A stretch of 64,000 nucleotides of DNA, taken from positions 1-64,000 of the forward strand of contig CAIKND010000167.1 in the NCBI GenBank assembly GCA_903828675.1, in the 5' to 3' direction. Positions 27,947 to 37,585 of the stretch are shown here, piece by piece. The translations under genes and the position numbers were made by a program. The stretch is from an uncultured Acidobacteriaceae bacterium (GTDB taxonomy: Bacteria > Acidobacteriota > Terriglobia > Terriglobales > Acidobacteriaceae). Each line of letters opens with the position of its first letter. Positions within the stretch are counted from its first letter, which is position 1. The notes under the pieces were generated by a model that ran no database searches, had not been told where the DNA came from, and saw only the letters and a program-made list of their open reading frames with translations.

Positions 27947-30001
27947 TTATTGCACTTGCACCCGCAGCACCGTGACACTTTCATGAGGCAGCGTGATTGA
28001 AAGCGGCCCGCTGCCGAGGATCGCCATTGTGCTCTGGGCTGGAACGATGTGCAGAGGCTCGACCTCGTCGTTACGCTCGTATCTGCTGGCAGCGCGAAGC
28101 TGTTGAACCTGTGCAGGGGCCACTGCATGCCAGCGTCCCAAGTCGAAGTTTGTGCCGACATCCTGATCCAGGCTTCTGTTCACACAAAGAAGCGTAATCG
28201 TTTTGCCATCGGTACTGCGCGTTGCAACAACATCGATATAGGGAACGTCCTGTTCACTGTCTACCATTCGCGTGCCGCCCGCGACGTTGTAACTTCCCGA
28301 GTCACTATTGACTGTCAATACCGTGTCGCCCTTCACGACGGTATACATCTGAAAGGCGTAGTACGCGGGAACCGCATAGACCTGCTCACGCCGCTTCCAG
28401 ACGCCGGCAAACTCCATCAGGCCGGTCATGTCAGTAATTTTGACTTCGGACGAATGGCGAAGCACAGTATTCAGAAAGCCCGCAGCCATTACTGCGCCGC
28501 CCTGATTCATCCAGCTGGGACTTTCGTTGGTGAAGTTCCGCTCGCCGTACCCCTTGCTGTTAAAAAGCCACTCAGTGACCGCAATATGCACCTTCCCCTG
28601 TTGATTGGGATGCGCGTCGATCTGCGCCCGCACCTTGTCGAAATAGTTCCCGATTGCAGTCGGCACAGCATACGCCGCAGCGGCTGTAAAGTCAGGCGTT
28701 GCCGCTTCCAGTACGGTGCGATTCGTGCCAAAGATAAAGTGCTGCGAAATCTCGTTGAATGTGCCCGCAGGATTGTTTAGGAGTGCAGTATTCCATTTGC
28801 CATCCGACAGGGGAACCTCGCCAGTGGCAATGATCTCCGCATTCGGTTCCACCGCACGCACCGCCTGGCTGAAGGCCAGAGTGGCTGGTCCAATCTCGTC
28901 AGCAGTTTTGTAGCCAACCTGCCATTTTCCGTAGAGTTCATTGCCCAGTTCGTAAATCACTCGGCCTTTGTGATGCGTGCGAATATACTGCACCCACGCG
29001 GCGGCTTCCTCGGGTGTGCCGCTTCCCATATTCAGGTCGAACTGTGGCACCGCGCCGATCAGATCGCAGAGTTGCAAAAACTCATCCGTGCCAAAGTTGT
29101 TGTACTCGGGAATGCCCCACGCAATGTTTTCCATCGTGGGCCGCATGTCCGCTGGACCGATCCCATCTTTCCAGTGATAGTAGGAGCTGAAGTTGCCGCC
29201 AAACCTCAGCTCCGTGATGTGCATCGCCTTGGCCATCGCCACTTCGTCCGGATCCAATATTCCGATCGCGTCCTCGGGCATCAGCGATATCTGGTCCACG
29301 TCGACGCACTCGTTACCCTCCACTGCCACAGCCAAGTGCACTGCCTGCAAACGCCTCACTTCCCCAGGGCTCAGCCGCAGCACAGCCTGGTACTTTGTCC
29401 ATTGCGCAGCCGGCACATCCACGTGCGATTCCGCCAACACCTTACCCGTTTCTGCGTTGCGAAACATGACCGTCAACCGCGTTGGCCCGCTTATATGCTT
29501 GGCGTAGAGAGAAACGCGATAGCCCAGGACCCGCTGCACGGGCAGGTACACCTTTTGCATGATGCCGGTCTGCTGGTTCGGCGTTCCCAGTAGTTCCAGC
29601 GACTGCCAGCTATTGGCGGCATCGCCTACATGCAATTCAAAGCGATTGCCTGCGGCTTTGCTCAGCGGCAGCCAAGGCAGAGGTATTCCGGTCTCGTTCG
29701 TGCTGTCGATCAGTTCCGGCTGTTCGCGGAAAAGATTCTCCAGATTGGTATGGTTCCAAAGGCCAGACTCCAGGCTGCCATTCACCAGTACTTCGGCTGC
29801 AATACCGTTGTTGATTGAGTTGCCGATTGGTTCCAGGAAGCTCCCGAAGATCGTGTCCGTCACGCGTTCCGTTCCTTCTGCGCCGATATGCACTGTCACC
29901 GTGGCGGGCATTGGGCGCGAAGGACTTACTTGAGCATAAGCACCACTCGCCGCAACAGCCGCCACGGCGCCCGCTCCGAACAAACCACAGGCAAACTTCA
30001 T
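27947..30001 (-). CDS. GH51 alpha-L-arabinofuranosidase, secreted
   Basis: A protein of 684 residues from the ATG at 30001, with a signal peptide ending near GAYA. A carbohydrate-binding jelly-roll-like region (about 125-240) is inserted in the N-terminal half, then comes the TIM-barrel of clan GH-A with acid/base Glu355 in YELGNELYG and nucleophile Glu477 in VTEW. These enzymes cut arabinofuranose side chains from arabinan or arabinoxylan. A GTG at 30022 with an AGAGG ribosome site is an equally good start. It is downstream of the third TonB receptor but separated by a terminator, so it probably has its own promoter. Confidence 0.88.
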   Translation of the reverse strand: MKFACGLFGAGAVAAVAASGAYAQVSPSRPMPATVTVHIGAEGTERVTDTIFGSFLEPIGNSINNGIAAEVLVNGSLESGLWNHTNLENLFREQPELIDSTNETGIPLPWLPLSKAAGNRFELHVGDAANSWQSLELLGTPNQQTGIMQKVYLPVQRVLGYRVSLYAKHISGPTRLTVMFRNAETGKVLAESHVDVPAAQWTKYQAVLRLSPGEVRRLQAVHLAVAVEGNECVDVDQISLMPEDAIGILDPDEVAMAKAMHITELRFGGNFSSYYHWKDGIGPADMRPTMENIAWGIPEYNNFGTDEFLQLCDLIGAVPQFDLNMGSGTPEEAAAWVQYIRTHHKGRVIYELGNELYGKWQVGYKTADEIGPATLAFSQAVRAVEPNAEIIATGEVPLSDGKWNTALLNNPAGTFNEISQHFIFGTNRTVLEAATPDFTAAAAYAVPTAIGNYFDKVRAQIDAHPNQQGKVHIAVTEWLFNSKGYGERNFTNESPSWMNQGGAVMAAGFLNTVLRHSSEVKITDMTGLMEFAGVWKRREQVYAVPAYYAFQMYTVVKGDTVLTVNSDSGSYNVAGGTRMVDSEQDVPYIDVVATRSTDGKTITLLCVNRSLDQDVGTNFDLGRWHAVAPAQVQQLRAASRYERNDEVEPLHIVPAQSTMAILGSGPLSITLPHESVTVLRVQVQ

Positions 30002-30167
30002 TGCCACGAATTGTCCCGTCACTGAGTTACATCCTCTCTCGATTGGCACGAAACTTTACTGTCGATCCTTCAGCGGATATATGGGCGACGGCGCAGGGGC
30101 TGGCTGGCAAGACTTGCCTCCGTATTCTCATTCATAACTCCCGGCGCTTGAGATTGAACATGCCGGC

Positions 30168-30204
30168 AAAAACGCCGCAGCCATCATACCGAATGGCTGC
30201 GGCG
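30168..30204 (-). terminator. Intrinsic terminator after the third TonB receptor gene
   Basis: Bases 30173-30183 and 30194-30204 form a perfect 11-bp G+C-rich stem with a ten-base loop, and on the minus strand the stem is followed at once by TTTTT. It lies 17 bases after the receptor stop, so it ends that transcript ahead of the GH51 gene. Confidence 0.85.
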
Positions 30205-30221
30205 CCTTGCCTTGCTCTTTC

Positions 30222-33200
30222 TTAGAACGAGAGCGTTCCGCCAATTTGAACTTCGCGCGGGTCATGCTGCGTTCCCGTGATCTGTCCGAAGTTGCCCGCT
30301 GTTACGCCATTGCTGGGGTTGCTGAACTGCGCATGGTTCCACGTGTTGAAGAACTCACCGCGAAGCACGAAGCGAATGGAATCGTGAATTGGGAATGTTT
30401 TGTGCACGCCAGTGTCCCAGTTGTTAACGCCAGGGCCGGTGAGAATGTCAAAGCCGGAGTTGCCATAGAACCAGGCGGAGCCGCTCGTATTCGCGGGATC
30501 GGTCGCCGGGTTCACAAAGCAGCCCTTGTTGATCCAGTAGTGACCGTTTGATCTGACATCCTTGTTCTGCAACTCGTTCCTTCCGTTGCAGGTCCGATCT
30601 GCCTTGATGTTCGCGGGCGACCAGTTAGTGTTATTCGGAGCGCTAACCCAGAATGGATTGCCCTTCTGCATCGTGGCGATTGCGTCTACGCTCCAGCCGC
30701 CAGCCAACGTGTCGAGAGCCCAATTCATATTGGCTCCGAACTGCTTACCGCGCCCGAGCGGCAGTTCCCATACCGCACTGATTACGATTGACTGAGGTAT
30801 GTTCGAAGTGGTCATGCCCCAATCGCAGCGGAAGCAGCTCTTGTTCTGGTTGAGTGTGCCGTTGCTGCCTTCGGTTGCGTCGGAGAGTCCCTTGGACCAG
30901 GTGTAGTTGGCCATCAGGCTGAGTCCGTTCGTAAACTGCCGTTGAAGCTTCACCAGCATCGCGTTGTAGCTTCCGTTGCCGATGCTGTTCACTTCCTGCA
31001 TGTAGGTGTACTGAGGCCAGGGGCTTCCGTGCGGGTTGTATGTCTGCACGCCCGGAGAGGAACCATCCCATGGATCCCAGTTCTTTTGCAGATGGTGCGA
31101 CTGGTTCCCGATATACGCAACGTCAAGCGTGTATGCTTTGCCGAAGCTGCGCTGGATGTCGAGGTTCCACTGCGAGATGGCCGGCGGTTTCATGTTTGCC
31201 GCCAGGTATTGGATGGCGCCGGTAATGGACGAAACCTGGGTTGATGTAATGCCTGCAACCGGTACCACCGGCATCGCGTTCACGCCTAGAACGTAGGTCG
31301 GATTCGGTGCTGATGTGGCGTTGCTGACGCTGTTGTTGACCGTTATGTATTGGGAGACGATCGAATACTGCGCCGTAATGTCCATCTGGGTTGTGTAATA
31401 CATGCCCCAGCCGGCCCGAACCACCGTCTGCTTGGCGAACCACGGTTGCCAGGAGAATCCGATTCGGGGAGCGAAATTGGTAGTCGTCATGTTCCAGACT
31501 TTGGGGTTTGCCGTTCCCAGCTTGGCAAATGTCTCCAAACCGCTTGTGAAGTCGAAGCCGTGAATCAGGTTCCTGTTGGTCTCGTCAGAGGGGTTGGGAG
31601 GCGTATTTGCGTACCATGCCAGGGCGAGGTTCACTGTCAGGTCAGGCCGCAGCTTCCAGGTGTCCTGAATATAGGGTTCGAAGGTCGTCCAGCGATAGTG
31701 CGTCTTCGGCATGCCGATGGATTGGCCGCTGGTCAGATCACCCAACAGAAAGTCCGCGAACGCATTGCCCGTGTTCGCTACCTGCGAGACTTTGCCCGTC
31801 GTTGTGTTCAGAGCAGTTTGGGCGCTGAATACGTTGTTGAAATTGAAGACGCCGCGCGCATTTGCGTTGGCGCTCGATTGAACGCTGCGCACATAGGACA
31901 GATCGCCGCCAAGCTTCACCTGGTGCTTGCCCAGAAGCCAGTTAAAGCTGTCATGAATCTGGTAGATATTGTCGATATCGCCCAGAAGTCCGGTCGAGGT
32001 GCCGAAGCCCGCGTAACCGGCGATGCCGATGCCTGGCACACCGTCAGGATCGGCCGTTCCGGTGATTCCTACCTTAGTCTGGATTCCGGGAACCGAGCGG
32101 CCCTGGTCATACACCGAGTCACGCACCATGCCCATGCGAAGAGAATTGACCTTCGTTGAACTCAGCTCCCAGGTCCATCCCAGTGCTACCAGTTCTGTGT
32201 CGAGCGGAAATGCTGTGCCCTGCGACGGAAACAGGCCGGGAGACGTGACGGGCGAGTTCAACCAGCTGCCTTGCGCGAAGAGCTGATGGCTATCCTTGGG
32301 ATTAAAATCGATGCGGCTGGTGATCTGGTCCGATTTGACTGTCGCCGAAACGTTGCCGCCGAGATTGTTCCCCGTCACACCGGAGGCTCCGGGGAGATAG
32401 AAAGCCAGCAGCTGCTTTGCTGCGGGGTTGATGGTAGTGATCTTATTGTTAGGGAACTGCTGGCGCAGCCCGGTCGTGGCATCATACGTTGTCGGATCGT
32501 AGATGGGCGTTGAGAGCGCGGAGAAGTCGCCGTTGAACATGGCCTGTGTTGGCGTCAGCGCCGTTGAATAGGTCGTCTTGTTCTGGCGATAGCCTTCGTA
32601 GTTTCCGAAGTAGAAGAGTTTGTTCTTGAAGATAGGACCGCCAACCGACGCGCCGAACTGGTTCTGATGATAGGGACCCGGGGCAATCGGAACGCCTGCC
32701 GGAGTGATATCGAAGTAGCCGCGGCCTTCCATCTGGTTGGTGCGAACAAACTCGTACGCCTCGCCGTGCAGTTTGTTGGTGCCGCCCTTGGTCACCACGT
32801 CGACGATTCCTGGGTTAGGCCCCATATCGGGCATGAAGAAGCCGTAGTGAACTTCAAACTGGTCAATTGCCGAGACCGATACATTGAGCGAGCTGTTGCC
32901 GGCGCGACTGCCAAAAGTCTGGATCCCGTTGATCAGGTACATCGTAAAGTCGGGCTCGTTGCCGCTGATGTTGATCGACATGCCTGAGTGCCCGGTTTGG
33001 CCAATGGAGGCGTTGGCAGCCCCCGATGTGGCCTGGGTGGCTCCCGACAGAAGGCCCAACTGAAGAAAGTTTCTTCCGTTCAAAGGCAACTGTGAAACGC
33101 TCTGCGGACCAATCACGCTGCCCAGATCGTTGGACTCGGTTTCCAGCAGGTTGGCTAGGCCATTGGCCTCCACGGTCACCGTCTGCGCGGTCGAGGCAAT

Positions 33201-33539
33201 GCCCAAATTTGCATTTTCACTCGCGTGCTGGCCTACGATCAGGTTGAACTGCGAGAGCTTGTAGGTCGCAAATCCCTGCCGGGAGAATTCGAGCGAGTAC
33301 AGCCCCGGCTGCAGGGCTGGAAACGAGTAGCTTCCCGATGCATCCGATTGCGTCTTCAGAACCACGCCTTTGCCGACATTTGTCAGCGTGATGTCCGCGC
33401 CGGAAACCATGGCGCCCGATGTGTCCAGCACCGTTCCCTGAACTGAGGAATTGATGTTCTGAGCTCTAATAGCTTGCTGGCCAATGATCAGCATCAACAA
33501 GCTTATTAGAACGGACAAAATTCGCATTTTCGACTTCAT
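30222..33539 (-). CDS. TonB-dependent receptor, Oar-like, with carboxypeptidase-regulatory domain
   Basis: A 1105-residue outer-membrane receptor. The signal peptide (end near AIRA) is followed by a CnaB-like domain (SVQGTVLDTSGAMVSGADI onward), a plug domain with the LPLNGRNFLQLG motif typical of acidobacterial receptors, and barrel strands to the C-terminal GTLSF. GGGAGGG lies just before the ATG. It lies between the beta-helix glycosidase gene and the GH51 arabinofuranosidase gene and is likely to import pectin- or arabinan-derived oligosaccharides. Unlike the second receptor in this window it is intact. Confidence 0.92.
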   Translation of the reverse strand: MKSKMRILSVLISLLMLIIGQQAIRAQNINSSVQGTVLDTSGAMVSGADITLTNVGKGVVLKTQSDASGSYSFPALQPGLYSLEFSRQGFATYKLSQFNLIVGQHASENANLGIASTAQTVTVEANGLANLLETESNDLGSVIGPQSVSQLPLNGRNFLQLGLLSGATQATSGAANASIGQTGHSGMSINISGNEPDFTMYLINGIQTFGSRAGNSSLNVSVSAIDQFEVHYGFFMPDMGPNPGIVDVVTKGGTNKLHGEAYEFVRTNQMEGRGYFDITPAGVPIAPGPYHQNQFGASVGGPIFKNKLFYFGNYEGYRQNKTTYSTALTPTQAMFNGDFSALSTPIYDPTTYDATTGLRQQFPNNKITTINPAAKQLLAFYLPGASGVTGNNLGGNVSATVKSDQITSRIDFNPKDSHQLFAQGSWLNSPVTSPGLFPSQGTAFPLDTELVALGWTWELSSTKVNSLRMGMVRDSVYDQGRSVPGIQTKVGITGTADPDGVPGIGIAGYAGFGTSTGLLGDIDNIYQIHDSFNWLLGKHQVKLGGDLSYVRSVQSSANANARGVFNFNNVFSAQTALNTTTGKVSQVANTGNAFADFLLGDLTSGQSIGMPKTHYRWTTFEPYIQDTWKLRPDLTVNLALAWYANTPPNPSDETNRNLIHGFDFTSGLETFAKLGTANPKVWNMTTTNFAPRIGFSWQPWFAKQTVVRAGWGMYYTTQMDITAQYSIVSQYITVNNSVSNATSAPNPTYVLGVNAMPVVPVAGITSTQVSSITGAIQYLAANMKPPAISQWNLDIQRSFGKAYTLDVAYIGNQSHHLQKNWDPWDGSSPGVQTYNPHGSPWPQYTYMQEVNSIGNGSYNAMLVKLQRQFTNGLSLMANYTWSKGLSDATEGSNGTLNQNKSCFRCDWGMTTSNIPQSIVISAVWELPLGRGKQFGANMNWALDTLAGGWSVDAIATMQKGNPFWVSAPNNTNWSPANIKADRTCNGRNELQNKDVRSNGHYWINKGCFVNPATDPANTSGSAWFYGNSGFDILTGPGVNNWDTGVHKTFPIHDSIRFVLRGEFFNTWNHAQFSNPSNGVTAGNFGQITGTQHDPREVQIGGTLSF

Positions 33540-34389
33540 TACGACCCTCCCATCAAGTTGAACAGCGCGATCATATGCGCTGCGGCGAATGCCATTTGAG
33601 TGCAGCGCGAGATTGTGTCATCCCGCCGCCTTAGCCGGAACACGGAAACAGTGAAAACCAGTTCAAGCTTCCCACGCGCCGCGCCCCGCATTTTCTGTGA
33701 TCTATCAGCCCCTTGGCTACGCACTCCCAATTGCTCTGCCGCGCCCACCCGGCACTAAAATCCGCACTTCTCTTCCGCGCCCTCCAGCAACCTCATAACT
33801 GGATCGCTTCATCTGTGCTCTTCCGTGTCGTTCTCTCGAAGCGGTTCTCGAAAGCGCTCAGGTGTTGGCCGCCAAGCCATACCAAATTCGTGGATTGGCA
33901 GAGCATAATTGCCGAAGAGGTGGGAGTGCGCTGAACTTGTCTGATCTAGTTGAAATCGCTTACATCCCAGCGGGGCCGCCCCCCCCCCTTCGCTGAATCT
34001 CTTTCCAAATCTTCGCAACATTCCGAGATATCCAACCTGATGTAATGCTTTACATTCAGAAGAATGAAATTATCGCTGCCCCCGATCCTCTGTCAAGAGA
34101 TTTTTGCGGATGGCCCTGGATGCCCCCTCAGCAACCTGTCATCCTCATGCGACCCTGAGTGCCACGAAGGAGAGCCGAAAACCTGCCCAGCGCAATGTCG
34201 AAGTGAACCTGCGGTTGATTTAGGATCCGGCGCTCAAATCTCGCCTTTGAGAATGGAAATTGCGTTTGCCGGCAGAGTTGGGATAGCGCATTTTGTATGC
34301 GCATGAAAGCCCCGTGCCGCATCCTTTCGCCTTTTCCCGGAGAAAGGTGAGGTGGCAATGGACTAGCCTCGCGCCTCCTCTGCCACTGT
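33540..34389. other. Long intergenic region upstream of the third receptor gene
   Basis: No gene is supported in these 850 bases. The region has a palindrome at 34040-34055 and a run of ten C at 33979-33988. A degenerate copy of the hairpin repeat seen at 41741 may lie around 34310-34352. As with the first receptor, the candidate control site is several hundred bases upstream of the start codon. Confidence 0.45.
34040..34055. promoter_or_regulatory. ATGTAA-N4-TTACAT palindrome, candidate operator
   Basis: The sequence is a perfect inverted repeat of six bases around TGCT, similar in outline to LacI-family or CRP-like operators (TGTAA-N4-TTACA). It lies about 500 bases before the third receptor start. 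No regulator gene is nearby, so the binding protein is unknown. Confidence 0.45.
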
Positions 34390-36567
34390 CTACTGTTCCC
34401 TGCGTCTCGCGGCATCCTCCCGCAAATGGCTAAACGCCGCCGAAGGCACATCGCTTAGTGGCAGTGCCGGCCCTTCCCAAAGCAAGCGCGGCGAGCCATC
34501 GCTCACCGAATGCAGACCCTCCAAATGGATTGCATGTTTGCCCGCATGCAGCCCCAGCGACCCGCGATCGTACCGCATCGCATTTCCCTTGGACCCGCAC
34601 ACCTGCGCAAACGGCGGACCGGTCTTCGCCACATCCATGCCGTCGATCACCAGCCGTGCTCCGTCGCGTGCAAGCAGATGAAACGTATAGCCGCCGTCCG
34701 CCGGAATGTCGATAAAACCTTCCCAGACCGCGGCATAGCGCGTATAGCCCTGCGAATCGGCATACAGGCTCGGCGAGTCGCCAGTGAACACCGCATGCTC
34801 TTTCTTCAGATCGGGCAACTCAGTCCACATGCCAGGATAGATCTGCCATGCAAGGCCGGGCAACGGAACCCCGACCGGGTCCAATGCGTCACGCCAATGG
34901 GCAACGGCCACAACTCCCTGCGCGGCCCAGTCCTGTTTGCCTGCCTTGTCCTCAACGTGAAGCAGAACCCTGAACCGTCCGGCGCCGTTCTTCCCGTCAA
35001 GCTCGGTGCCATCCGCGTCGGTGAAGCGATGGCTCACTCTGAGGCCCGTTGCTTGCGTCCCGTCGCCAAAGAGCCAAGTGTAGCGGGCCTTGGCTGAGGC
35101 CTGCGCAGTGAAGGTGACCGTCTGTCCCGGCGCAAAGGCCTGTGAATCCACCGTAAACGCAGCCACCGGTCCATTCGGGGCCGCAAATTGAACCGCCTGT
35201 GCGCCACCAGAAACCGCCAGCGGCAGATCTGCGTTCGTAGTTGCGCGTGCCTGCGCGTACTTCACGTTTTCAAACAGCACACCCGCCACCGGACCGGTAA
35301 TGGTCGACCCAACCAGGGGTGGCTGATCGAGCGCCCAGATATTGCGGAAGGTAAAGCCGTGCAACGCCGGCTCTTCCCGCTCAATCTGCACCAGCGAATA
35401 CCAGTTGTCGAGTGTCAGATTCTCAAACGTGTAGTTGGAGTGGTCGCCTTTGGCGCCGTTTGCCCCCCAAAAGCCAAGCAGACCAAAAGTTTGTCCGCAG
35501 GCGCCGATCCCGCCGTGCAGAATGTCGGAGTCCCGCAGCGTAAAGTTGCGCGAGTTGAAGCTCTTCCTTGGCCAGCCGGAGCGGACGATATTCGAAATGC
35601 TGGTCGAGAGTTCACTGTTCTCAATGACGATATTCTGCACATCGTGACCAGGGCGCAGTATATCCTCGTCGGTATAGCCGTCCCAGTTGCCCTGCATGGC
35701 GAACACATCGTCTGAAGCGCGCAGAAACGCATTGCGCACCAGCGTGTCGCCGCCACCCAGCCAGTCCATTCCGTCCTGATTCGCATTCCCGGGATTGCCG
35801 CCGATCACGCGCAGATCGTCATAGGTAAAGTTGTTCGAGTCCTTCATCTGGATCGACCAGGTGCGCGCCCGAACCACGCAGGTCAACCCATTGATCTCCA
35901 CTTTGCGAGCTTCTAGCGCACCGATGCAATGCCAGTCTGGCTTCTGCATCCAGCCTTCGTCGTTGTTGGGGTCCTGCGAGCCTTCATAAACAATCGTCCC
36001 GCGTCCCAGCACCTTCACGTCCTGCACCTTCCACAGGTTCAGGCTGCCGAAAATGAACGCGCCCGGTGCCAGGTAGAGGGTCTCGCCGCTCTTGGGATTC
36101 AGGCTCTCGTGAAACACGCCTGCGGGCACAATACGCACGTTCTCCCCTGCGTGTGGCGGAGGCGGAGAAGGCGTCCCCGCGAACAGAAACAGCATCCGCG
36201 CGTGGTTCAGAAAGTCCCCCGGCCTCGCGATAGAGAGCTTGGCCGGCCCTGCTAGCTTGAAGCGGATCGTCTGCCCTTGCCGAATCGCCCGCAGCCCCAG
36301 TCGCCACGGCTGAATATCGACACCTTTGTCCCAGAAGCCCGGCTCCACGGCTGTGATCTCAACAGTCACCGGACCGGTAATGTCAAAACTGACGAAGTCA
36401 TAACTCGCCGCCGCGTGGGCCACATCCACCGGCTTGCCATTCACGCTGACTGAAAAAGCAGTGGAGCGCAGCTCCTCGGGAACGGGAGCGGCCTGTACGC
36501 GCGAAGCTGCGTGGACGGCGGCAGGAAGCGTTAGAAGAACCACGAGCAGCGAGCGAATTAGCAACAA
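34390..36567 (-). CDS. Secreted right-handed beta-helix glycosidase (GH28-like) with PKD and PA14 domains
   Basis: A 725-residue protein starting at TTG with a clear signal peptide (end near residue 20). Residues about 140-440 form repeated short strands typical of a parallel beta-helix; Asp265 and Asp268 in NQDGMDWL and Asp286-Asp287 in ASDDVFAM resemble the paired acidic residues of family 28 polygalacturonases and related enzymes, although GHG and RIK-type motifs are not evident. A PKD-like domain (about 460-560, with WLFGDGTQATG) and a PA14-like domain (about 590-710, with DIPADGGYTFHLLARDGARLVIDG-type strands) follow and probably bind carbohydrate. Dextranase-type GH49 or another beta-helix family is possible. 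The next gene downstream is the third receptor, which suggests pectin use. Confidence 0.72.
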   Translation of the reverse strand: MLLIRSLLVVLLTLPAAVHAASRVQAAPVPEELRSTAFSVSVNGKPVDVAHAAASYDFVSFDITGPVTVEITAVEPGFWDKGVDIQPWRLGLRAIRQGQTIRFKLAGPAKLSIARPGDFLNHARMLFLFAGTPSPPPPHAGENVRIVPAGVFHESLNPKSGETLYLAPGAFIFGSLNLWKVQDVKVLGRGTIVYEGSQDPNNDEGWMQKPDWHCIGALEARKVEINGLTCVVRARTWSIQMKDSNNFTYDDLRVIGGNPGNANQDGMDWLGGGDTLVRNAFLRASDDVFAMQGNWDGYTDEDILRPGHDVQNIVIENSELSTSISNIVRSGWPRKSFNSRNFTLRDSDILHGGIGACGQTFGLLGFWGANGAKGDHSNYTFENLTLDNWYSLVQIEREEPALHGFTFRNIWALDQPPLVGSTITGPVAGVLFENVKYAQARATTNADLPLAVSGGAQAVQFAAPNGPVAAFTVDSQAFAPGQTVTFTAQASAKARYTWLFGDGTQATGLRVSHRFTDADGTELDGKNGAGRFRVLLHVEDKAGKQDWAAQGVVAVAHWRDALDPVGVPLPGLAWQIYPGMWTELPDLKKEHAVFTGDSPSLYADSQGYTRYAAVWEGFIDIPADGGYTFHLLARDGARLVIDGMDVAKTGPPFAQVCGSKGNAMRYDRGSLGLHAGKHAIHLEGLHSVSDGSPRLLWEGPALPLSDVPSAAFSHLREDAARRREQ

Positions 36568-36690
36568 GTGAGACCCCGGCGCGAATCAGAGGGAACCAGA
36601 CCACTCTAGCACCGCGCCCAGCCGCCACTCCAGACCGCAGTCAAATCTCTATCCCCTGCTGCTTCTCTTCCTCTCGATCCAAGGCTCCGT

Positions 36691-36728
36691 GCCCAGTCCT
36701 TTCCGCGCACTTAGCGGAAAGGGCGGGA
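36691..36728. repeat. Intergenic hairpin repeat, family GTGCCC...GGGYGGGAC (copy 1)
   Basis: CCTTTCCGC (698-706 of this kilobase) pairs with GCGGAAAGG (714-722) and is framed by GTGCCCAGTCC and GGGCGGGACA. Related hairpins occur at 41741 and 59818. The outer bases are conserved while the inner stem changes with compensating bases. Confidence 0.6.
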
Positions 36729-36789
36729 CAGCAACCAACTCAACCCCGCGCTCTTTTGGCCCCAAGTACCGACTGCAAAGTCCCTGCCT

Positions 36790-37518
36790 CTAAATTCCCT
36801 CACCCATCGACACATAGATGCGCAGGCGCTCCAGCTCCACTCGATAAGCCTCGCGCTCGGCTTCCTCAGCGGCGAAGGGCTCCACTGGCTGCGCGTGCCC
36901 GCCCAGCCGCTCTTCAAGCTCCTCCACGCGGGCCGAGAGAGCAATCAGCGCGTCCGAGAGTGGGTCCTTCACATCGTGCGGATCGGTAATCAGCACCCTT
37001 TGCCCGTTGCGATAAATAATGTGCGCCGGAACGCCAACCACGGTCGAGTTGGGCGGCACATCCGAGAGCACCACGGAACCCGCGCCCACGCGCGAATTCT
37101 CACCCACAGTGATATTGCCCAGCACGTTGGCGTTGTTGCCGATAAACACTCCATCGCAAACGGTGGGATGGCGTTTGCCGTGGCCCTTGCCTGTGCCGCC
37201 CAGAGTCACGCCCTGGTACATCGTCACGTCGCTGCCCACAATCGCGGTCTCGCCAATTACCACGCCAGTAGCGTGATCGATAAACAGCCTTCGCCCCAGC
37301 AGCGCGCCCGGATGAATATCGACGCCGGTAAAGAAGCGGCCGATTTGAGACAAGAGCCGTGCCGGCAACCGCATCTGCGAACGCCAAAGCACGTGGGAGA
37401 TGCGGTGAATCCACACCGCCCAAAGCCCCGGATAGCAGAGCAGAATCTCCAGCCGCGAGCGCGCTGCAGGGTCGCGCTCCAGCACCGAGTTGATATCTTC
37501 GCGGATGCGTTCCAGCAT
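36790..37518 (-). CDS. cysE: Serine O-acetyltransferase
   Basis: A 242-residue cytoplasmic enzyme that makes O-acetyl-L-serine from serine and acetyl-CoA, the first step of cysteine synthesis. The N-terminal helical domain is short, as in SAT proteins of many non-enteric bacteria. The left-handed beta-helix hexapeptide repeats carry GVDIHPGALLGRRLFIDHATGVV with the catalytic His, and VTMYQGVTLGGTGK. The C-terminal 60 residues extend as a charged helix, longer than needed for catalysis. It lies 67 bases after cysK in the same direction, so the two steps are made together. Confidence 0.95.
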   Translation of the reverse strand: MLERIREDINSVLERDPAARSRLEILLCYPGLWAVWIHRISHVLWRSQMRLPARLLSQIGRFFTGVDIHPGALLGRRLFIDHATGVVIGETAIVGSDVTMYQGVTLGGTGKGHGKRHPTVCDGVFIGNNANVLGNITVGENSRVGAGSVVLSDVPPNSTVVGVPAHIIYRNGQRVLITDPHDVKDPLSDALIALSARVEELEERLGGHAQPVEPFAAEEAEREAYRVELERLRIYVSMGEGI

Positions 37519-37585
37519 GGTTATGGCTTACTCAAGTGATGCTTGAGACCGGCGAAACTGTACGCCCCGCCGGTCGTTGGAGTGC

